NCBI GenBank assembly: GCA_017849435.1
Contig: JAFIGY010000012.1
Span: 434,001 to 498,000 of the forward strand
Length of the DNA stretch: 64,000 bases
Reading direction: 5' to 3'
From: Chitinophaga niabensis
Lineage (GTDB): Bacteria > Bacteroidota > Bacteroidia > Chitinophagales > Chitinophagaceae
Shown here: positions 59,037-64,000 of the stretch, piece after piece
How the letters are laid out: each line of letters begins with the position of its first letter
How positions within the stretch are numbered: position 1 is the stretch's first letter
Program-made: the position numbers and the translations under genes
The notes under the pieces: generated by a model
The model's input: the letters and a program-made list of their open reading frames with translations, nothing else
The model's database searches: none
Told to the model about the DNA's origin: nothing

Positions 59037-59534
59037 TCAAAGACTCTTTTTGGAAAAAAGTTTCTTCTGCCCGAAAATATATCTTGCCGATACGGCGAAC
59101 TGTGCGAGCTCGGAGGAGGTGGTAAAGTGGACGGCGGGTTTCCAGTCAAGACTCAGGTTAAGCGGAATGCCTGAGAACACGTAATTCAATCCTGCTATAC
59201 CATCTACACCCGCAAGAAACTTGTTGGTGCCATCAATTTCCCTGCCGCCAATATGAGCGCCTCCGCCGGCATACCAGCTGAAACCCTTCACAGTCAGTGC
59301 TGACAGGTCCCAATGGTACTCGTACAAAGCCGTAAGGGATACTGTTCTGTTGTACAATGCGAAAATACCCTCAGCCGCTGAACGGTCTGTGATATAATAT
59401 CGTCCGGTTACACCCAGTGGTAACCCCAGTCTTATGCCTGCTTCTATCTGCCCGGCTGTTTGTTGCGCTTTTACTTTGCCTATAAAGCCAAATACTGTGA
59501 TAACAGCGATGATAGGATATTTCATCAGTCTCAT
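59037..59534 (-). CDS. Exported outer-membrane barrel-like protein, paralog B
   Basis: A 165-residue protein. Starts at ATG 59534 (MRLMKYPIIAV) or 59525; a TTG at 59564 is unlikely. Signal peptide ends near KVKAQ. Shared blocks with paralog A: ALYEYHWDLS...WYAGGGAHIG, AGVDGIAGLNYVF and GIPLNLSLDWKPAVHF. It lacks the His/Gly-rich stretch (HHYRGGGSPGDYN) found after the signal peptide of A. Function unknown. Confidence 0.7.
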   Translation of the reverse strand: MRLMKYPIIAVITVFGFIGKVKAQQTAGQIEAGIRLGLPLGVTGRYYITDRSAAEGIFALYNRTVSLTALYEYHWDLSALTVKGFSWYAGGGAHIGGREIDGTNKFLAGVDGIAGLNYVFSGIPLNLSLDWKPAVHFTTSSELAQFAVSARYIFGQKKLFSKKSL

Positions 59535-59611
59535 GCGATTAGATGTTTGCAATAACGATGCCAAAGGTGTGCAGTAGGGGTATCCGGTGTTATAGGACTA
59601 CACAAAAACGG

Positions 59612-60814
59612 TTATTGTGCATTTTTATTTTGAACGCGGGATAGCGTCTTTAAAAAAATAAATCCGGCTAAAGCGGCCAAAACAGACGCTAATATGACAG
59701 ACATCACGGAAATCACCTGTATTTCTGCTTCATTGAAGGCCAAAGTGGCGATAAAAATACTCATCGTAAAACCGACGCCCGCGATCATGCCTACCCCCCA
59801 CAGCTGTTTCCAGTTTGTTCCGGTGGGGAGGGAAGCCAGTTTCAATTTTACGGCGAGGAAACAGAGCAGGAATATCCCAAGGGGTTTGCCTAATACCAAT
59901 CCGCATACAACCCCGAAACTGACGGAATGCGTGAAAGCATGCAACACGTCCGGGGGGAATTGTATCGCGGTATTAGCGAGCGCAAACACAGGCATGATGA
60001 GGAAATTCACGGGATCGTGAAGATTGTGCTCCAATGTATGGATCTTGTCCAGCGGAATGCAGAAAGCCAGCAATACACCGGCGATGGTAGCATGGATACC
60101 GGAATTGAAGATACAATACCAGAGCACGATACCGGGAATGAAATAGAATAGCAAACGCTTTACCTTCAGATAGTTGAACAGCAGCAGCAACGCGAAAATG
60201 CCGCCTCCAATATAGAGATAAACAGCATGCAGTTCATCCGTATAAAAAATAGCGATGGTGAGGATGGCGCCAAGATCATCTATGATGGCCAGGGCAGTCA
60301 GAAATATCTTGAGGCTCAATGGTACCCGGTTACCTAAAAGGGACAGAATGCCGAGCGAAAATGCAATATCTGTGGCCATCGGGATACCCCATCCATGATT
60401 AAAATCCGTTCCGGCGTTAAAAATCAGGAATATCAGTGCCGGGAACAACATGCCGCCAACAGCTGCCAGTACGGGCAGGAGGGACTTGCGCAGAGAAGCG
60501 AGCTCTCCAACGGTCAGCTCCCGCTTGATCTCCATTCCTACAAGAAAAAAGAACAGCGCCATGAAACCGTCGTTGATCCAGAGCAGCCAGGAGTTGGGGA
60601 GGTGCAGCCCTTTATACTCCAGGTGATGGCCACCGGAGGGATCAAAAAGCGTATTGAAGAAACCAATATATTGTTCCCTCCAGGGAGAATTGGCGAGGAT
60701 CAGGGAAATAACGGTGCAAACGATGAGTACGATGCCAACGGCCCGACTATCCCGCAGAAATTGGAAGATCGGCGACAGTACGCTTGCTTTGATGTTCTTT
60801 CCCAGATTATTCAT
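59612..60814 (-). CDS. nhaA: Na+/H+ antiporter NhaA
   Basis: A 400-residue inner-membrane antiporter that exports sodium in exchange for protons. The paired aspartates of the ion site lie in LKIFLTALAIIDDLGAILTIAIFYT, with WINDGFMALFFFLVGMEIKREL and ATDIAFSLGILSLLGNRVP also family-typical. The ATG at 60814 (MNNLGKNIKASVLSPIFQFL) is chosen; the open frame before it overlaps the OstA-like gene and is not family-like. It follows the OstA-like gene by 22 bases. Confidence 0.95.
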   Translation of the reverse strand: MNNLGKNIKASVLSPIFQFLRDSRAVGIVLIVCTVISLILANSPWREQYIGFFNTLFDPSGGHHLEYKGLHLPNSWLLWINDGFMALFFFLVGMEIKRELTVGELASLRKSLLPVLAAVGGMLFPALIFLIFNAGTDFNHGWGIPMATDIAFSLGILSLLGNRVPLSLKIFLTALAIIDDLGAILTIAIFYTDELHAVYLYIGGGIFALLLLFNYLKVKRLLFYFIPGIVLWYCIFNSGIHATIAGVLLAFCIPLDKIHTLEHNLHDPVNFLIMPVFALANTAIQFPPDVLHAFTHSVSFGVVCGLVLGKPLGIFLLCFLAVKLKLASLPTGTNWKQLWGVGMIAGVGFTMSIFIATLAFNEAEIQVISVMSVILASVLAALAGFIFLKTLSRVQNKNAQ

Positions 60815-60836
60815 ATGGATGATTTCGTGAAAACTA

Positions 60837-62453
60837 TTATTGGCCCAGCAGCTCGTATTTCGATTTCGGTTTGCGGTGGATTTCCCATTTAAAACCTGGG
60901 AGACGTTTCTGCTCTTGCGGCATTTGCCGCAGCGGATACATAGTGCCCTCCGGTTCTTTGACAAACACAATCCGGTCCAGTTCCCCGTTCAGGAAATAGA
61001 TATGCGTGGTGGCGGACAACAAACGGTTGGTGCTGATAAAGGCGCTGTCATTATCCTGCACATAATAAATATTCTCGGCATTCCCGTTCACATACATCGA
61101 ATCCAGTTTTTCATCTCCAAAATATCCCATCATGGTATTGCCTTTGATCTGGTTGAACATCTCAGGCCCGACTTCATTGATGATGAATGCATTCTGATCC
61201 AGTAACATCCTGTCAGCCTTCTGGTTCTTCGTGAAAAGGAAGACGGTATCCCCGAAGAGCTGGTTCTTGTTGGCCCAGAGTACAGGATCTTTGTAGAGGC
61301 GGAAGATGGAATCCACGCCTGAATAATACAGGCTGTCTGCCACGCCTTGCAGGGAATCGGAATAGATTTTCACATGATTATACCCGATCACGAAACGCCT
61401 TTCCACCGAATCTTTTCCGCTGGCTCTGACGGCGGAATCCCTGGCCAGTGCGGCGCTATCCAGCTTTATCTTCACGATACCGGAGAAGAGTGTATCCGAA
61501 GCAACAAAGAAGGTATCTTTTTTGCCTTCCATGATTACCACCGGCTTTTGCGTGGCCAGCACAGTTTTGGTGTGCTGGTTCACCGTGCCATAGTTGGCGA
61601 GCACGGACATTTTCTGTGCGGTATCCCGCCAGACCATATTGCCGGTAGCGATGGAAATGCCTGTGGCTTTGTCTGTCTGTATCTCGTTGGCGGTAAAAGT
61701 ATTGGTGCTGTCTTCAATAACAGGTCGTTTCCCAAAGTTGCCAAACCCGGTTTCGGTATGATAATAACCGGAGGTAACATACATGGTGGTCTTTCCATCG
61801 TTGATAGTGGTAGGAGCGAGGATAGTGGCGATCTTGGTGGCGGAATTATACTGCAGGGTATCTGTACCGAGCGTAAAGCCGGGATCCACGATCACTACAT
61901 TCTTCTTGAAATAAACATCCTTTGTATCGGCGTAGTAAAAACCTTCCTGGCTGGTAAGTACGGATTTCCCGTTTACGAGTTTGCCGCCTTTGGTATACGT
62001 ACCAATGCGGGTGTTCATATCGTAATTCAGTTCGGGGCTCGTGAGCACTACTTTGGTATCGGTCAGTTTGGCGTTGCCCGTAAGCGTTGCCAGGCGCGTG
62101 TTTCCCTGGTAAAGCAGGTAATCTGAATAGGTGTGGATACTGTCATCCTGGTTGATGTGTACATGTCCCCATGCTTCCACTTCGTTCTTCCTTTCGTTGA
62201 GATCGGCGCTGTCACAATAAAGGAAGCTGGTGCCCTGTTTGAAGATCACGTTGCCTTTGAAGCGGCGCCGGGCGGTACTGTCCTGGTTGATCCCCGTCAG
62301 TTTATCCGCATGCACCACATGGATGCGTTTGGAAGTATCTTCCTGGCTACGTTGCACGACGGGGGCCTGCGGATAGCTGCCGGAGGCCGCCCAAAGCGTT
62401 GTTGCACCTATTACGGATAACAGGAGGATGCCGTATGATGAATTTCTGAACAT
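60837..62453 (-). CDS. OstA-like protein (LPS transport/LptA-LptD N-domain type)
   Basis: A 538-residue exported protein with a signal peptide (MFRNSSYGILLLSVIGATTLWAAS). The mature part is a beta-jellyroll of the OstA/LptA type: HADKLTGINQDSTARRRFKGNVIFKQGTSFLYCDSADLNERKNEVEAWGHVHINQDDSIHTYSDYLLYQGNTRLATLTGNAKLTD, repeated with TYTKGGKLVNGKSVLTSQEGFYYADTKDVYFKKNVVI. Such proteins form the periplasmic bridge that carries LPS to the outer membrane. It lies five bases after the MlaD-like gene on the same strand. Confidence 0.88.
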   Translation of the reverse strand: MFRNSSYGILLLSVIGATTLWAASGSYPQAPVVQRSQEDTSKRIHVVHADKLTGINQDSTARRRFKGNVIFKQGTSFLYCDSADLNERKNEVEAWGHVHINQDDSIHTYSDYLLYQGNTRLATLTGNAKLTDTKVVLTSPELNYDMNTRIGTYTKGGKLVNGKSVLTSQEGFYYADTKDVYFKKNVVIVDPGFTLGTDTLQYNSATKIATILAPTTINDGKTTMYVTSGYYHTETGFGNFGKRPVIEDSTNTFTANEIQTDKATGISIATGNMVWRDTAQKMSVLANYGTVNQHTKTVLATQKPVVIMEGKKDTFFVASDTLFSGIVKIKLDSAALARDSAVRASGKDSVERRFVIGYNHVKIYSDSLQGVADSLYYSGVDSIFRLYKDPVLWANKNQLFGDTVFLFTKNQKADRMLLDQNAFIINEVGPEMFNQIKGNTMMGYFGDEKLDSMYVNGNAENIYYVQDNDSAFISTNRLLSATTHIYFLNGELDRIVFVKEPEGTMYPLRQMPQEQKRLPGFKWEIHRKPKSKYELLGQ

Positions 62454-62458
62454 TTGAT

Positions 62459-63454
62459 CTATTGTAATTGAGCCGTATCAGAAGGGATGGGCACTACTTT
62501 GTTCTTTTTGCCGAATACGCTCAGGTGTACATATCTCCAGGGATTGTAGCGGAGGTCTTCCAGCAGTTTGTTCAGGCTACCGGTAGTGTTCTGGAGATTG
62601 TTATACACTTTTTTATCGTTGATAAGCAATCCGAGCGAGCCTTCCCTGCTGTTTATCTTTCTTACGATATCATCCAGTGAGGTGACGGTTTTGTTGAATT
62701 TCAGCAGTGTGGAATCCAGCTTACCGTGAGCCAGGGCGCCGGATGCCTTGTCGAAATTGCCGAGTATGTTGGAAATTTTTTCGTTGTTGTTCTTCAGGTT
62801 GCCGGTCACGGATTCCAGGTTGTTGAAAGTGCCGGTGAGCTTACCGTTCTCTGCGAGCAGACCATTCACGGAATTAGTAACGCGGGTGAGATTGGCGAGT
62901 GTACCGTCCAGTCCCGCTATGGCGTGGCGCAGATGCGCTTTGGTAGTAGTATCGAAAATAGAATTGATGGTGAGCAGGAGGGAATCCACTGTGCTGAGGG
63001 TGCCTTCCAGTTTTTTCACGAGCGGGTTGAGCTGTTCCTTGAGAACGTCGGTGATAGATCCGTCCACGGCTGCATAAATGGTATCCTTGTTCTTGAGGAA
63101 TTCATCCGTATTCCCGAAATCGATCTCCACTTTCTTTGTACCGAGCAGATCAGAACTGATACGGGCCACGGAATTCTTGGGGATCTCAATATTCTTGCTG
63201 AGCGACAGCGTCACGAGGATGCGGCCTGCGCGATGATCCATGATCTCCAGGCTTTGTACATTCCCCACCACAAGGCCATTCACCAGTACGGCATTGGAAG
63301 GGGCGAGGCCATTCACCTGCGTGTATACGGCATAGATAGTTTTTTTCGAAGGAAAAAGGCTCCTGCCCTTGAGGATATTAAACCCCATCACCAGCAGCAC
63401 AATACCCAGGGCTGTGAGTACACCAACTTTTGTTTCATTAGATATTTTAAGCAT
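62459..63454 (-). CDS. MlaD/MCE-domain lipid-transport protein
   Basis: A 331-residue protein with a single N-terminal membrane segment (about 10-28, KVGVLTALGIVLLVMGFNILKG) and an MCE domain (about 35-115: KTIYAVYTQVNGLAPSNAVLVNGLVVGNVQSLEIM, with the G-L-x-x-G-x-x-V-x-x-x-G pattern). The C-terminal half is a long helical region of Asn/Leu-rich repeats (NLTRVTNSVNGLLAENGKLTGTFNNLESVTGNLKNNNEKISNIL), typical of MCE proteins that form a tunnel across the periplasm. The ATG at 63454 is used. No MlaE or MlaF gene lies in the window. Confidence 0.9.
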   Translation of the reverse strand: MLKISNETKVGVLTALGIVLLVMGFNILKGRSLFPSKKTIYAVYTQVNGLAPSNAVLVNGLVVGNVQSLEIMDHRAGRILVTLSLSKNIEIPKNSVARISSDLLGTKKVEIDFGNTDEFLKNKDTIYAAVDGSITDVLKEQLNPLVKKLEGTLSTVDSLLLTINSIFDTTTKAHLRHAIAGLDGTLANLTRVTNSVNGLLAENGKLTGTFNNLESVTGNLKNNNEKISNILGNFDKASGALAHGKLDSTLLKFNKTVTSLDDIVRKINSREGSLGLLINDKKVYNNLQNTTGSLNKLLEDLRYNPWRYVHLSVFGKKNKVVPIPSDTAQLQ

Positions 63455-63474
63455 CGAGATAAGTATGGTTCGTG

Positions 63475-63482
63475 CAAAAATA
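63475..63482 (-). promoter_or_regulatory. -7 box for the MlaD-OstA-NhaA operon
   Basis: Minus-strand TATTTTTG matches TAnnTTTG; transcription would begin about 14 bases before the ATG at 63454. Confidence 0.55.
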
Positions 63483-63546
63483 GATAAAAACAACGGTGCG
63501 GCAGTCGTAGGTAAACAGATTTAATGCAAATGACAGGTCAAAATAG

Positions 63547-64000
63547 CTACTGCTCTATGCGGACGCCGTTCTTGTAGGCGACCACGAAAGCGTCTTTAAA
63601 TCCGAGTTTTTTCGCTTTATACAAGGCGGAGTGCGCTTCCGCTTCGGTGCGGAAGTTACCCAGCAGATATTTATGCATTTTCTTTTTTCCCTGTTTTATT
63701 TCTTCCCGTTCGATGGTACCGTTCAATTGCCGGAACATTTCATCACCACGGGCGTAGATCTTTTCCGTGGTCATCAGCTGCACCTTATAGTGGGAGGCAC
63801 TGTTGTTTTCCCCGGCGTCGGTCTGGTTATTAACGGTCACGGGTATATTTTGAACAGATGCCTGATGGGCCGGAGGTTGAGCGGCAGGAGCGGGGGCTTC
63901 TGCAGGAGGAGCTGCTTTGTGGTTGCTGCCGGCGGATTTGTAAACCCTTTCCAGCTCATCTTTGTAGCGTTTTACCGCTTTGGCGATGCAGCTGGCCGTT
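63547..64000 (-). CDS. C-terminal part of an envelope protein with SPOR-like domain, probably N-acetylmuramoyl-L-alanine amidase
   Basis: Only the last about 150 codons are inside the window; the gene continues past 64000. The visible part begins with a helix, TASCIAKAVKRYKDELERVYKSAG, then an Ala/Pro-rich linker, then a domain with SHYKVQLMTTEKIYARGDEMFRQLNG and KYLLGNFRTEAEAHSALYKAKKLGFKDAFVVAYKNGVRIE, which is a SPOR-type peptidoglycan-binding fold. In Bacteroidota, such tails follow an amidase domain whose gene sits before mlaD-like genes, as here; the 'IA.A..KY' helix agrees with an amidase end. The catalytic part cannot be seen, so the name is inferred. Confidence 0.68.
   Translation of the reverse strand, partial: TASCIAKAVKRYKDELERVYKSAGSNHKAAPPAEAPAPAAQPPAHQASVQNIPVTVNNQTDAGENNSASHYKVQLMTTEKIYARGDEMFRQLNGTIEREEIKQGKKKMHKYLLGNFRTEAEAHSALYKAKKLGFKDAFVVAYKNGVRIEQ

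Overview
The window reads as a chromosomal segment of a Bacteroidota bacterium, most likely family Chitinophagaceae (Chitinophaga-like). Pointers are the fused SecDF, the short primary sigma factor, the alternate GlmU, type B L31, TonB receptor/DUF4249 pairs, OstA-like and GIN-domain proteins, DUF3822, DUF2167 and DUF4397, and many intergenic -7 boxes of the Bacteroidota form TAnnTTTG. Genes are dense and sit on both strands. I see no rRNA, tRNA, CRISPR array, insertion sequence, integrase or phage block. Coding sequence is of moderate GC, while several intergenic stretches are AT-rich.

Layout. 1-6.1 kb: start of an aspartate aminotransferase, a DUF4397 lipoprotein, an SxxK serine hydrolase, SecDF and an IscA/HesB protein. 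6.2-14.3 kb: a metalloprotease joined to a propeller and a barrel, an AI-2E transporter, ValS and threonine aldolase. 14.7-18.9 kb: primary sigma factor, a DUF4249 lipoprotein, TrxB, FolB and a TPR protein. 18.9-24.7 kb: MATE pump, DUF3822-RsmD-CoaD-thioesterase, methyltransferase and NUDIX genes, and PyrE. 24.7-30.6 kb: a secreted HMA protein, LEA-like lipoprotein, WbqC, an arginine-decarboxylase-like enzyme, a secreted SnoaL-like protein, an orphan membrane protein and Hsp20. 30.8-34.2 kb: bacilliredoxin, Lgt, hemerythrin and DUF2167. 34.5-40.0 kb: a TonB-type barrel, then an ECF sigma/anti-sigma/adhesin-like/GIN operon. 40.1-44.6 kb: acylphosphatase, 2'-5' RNA ligase, TpiA, alternate GlmU, L31 and YajQ. 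44.7-48.5 kb: BlaI/M56 sensor pair and a sterol-desaturase-like enzyme. 48.6-54.4 kb: small outer-membrane protein, DUF4249 and TonB receptor, then a small HMA-like gene, an AraC regulator and an Rrf2 regulator. 54.5-64 kb: membrane pyrophosphatase, Nnr, two tandem barrel paralogs, NhaA, OstA-like, MlaD-like and the end of a SPOR-tailed protein.

Most genes are housekeeping or envelope functions. The less ordinary material is: (i) an M56 protease whose C-terminal half holds two exact tandem repeat arrays of 16 and 18 residues, under a BlaI gene whose promoter is framed by two operator-like dyads; (ii) local regulatory DNA, namely a 21-bp dyad plus a second partial copy between hsp20 and bacilliredoxin, a palindrome over the predicted Rrf2 start site, and a 20-bp tandem duplication that runs into the AraC start codon; (iii) a family of AATTCGTAATT repeats placed directly after stop codons; (iv) several promoters so close to their ATG that leaderless mRNAs are likely. 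Functions are assigned from recalled family motifs without database searches.
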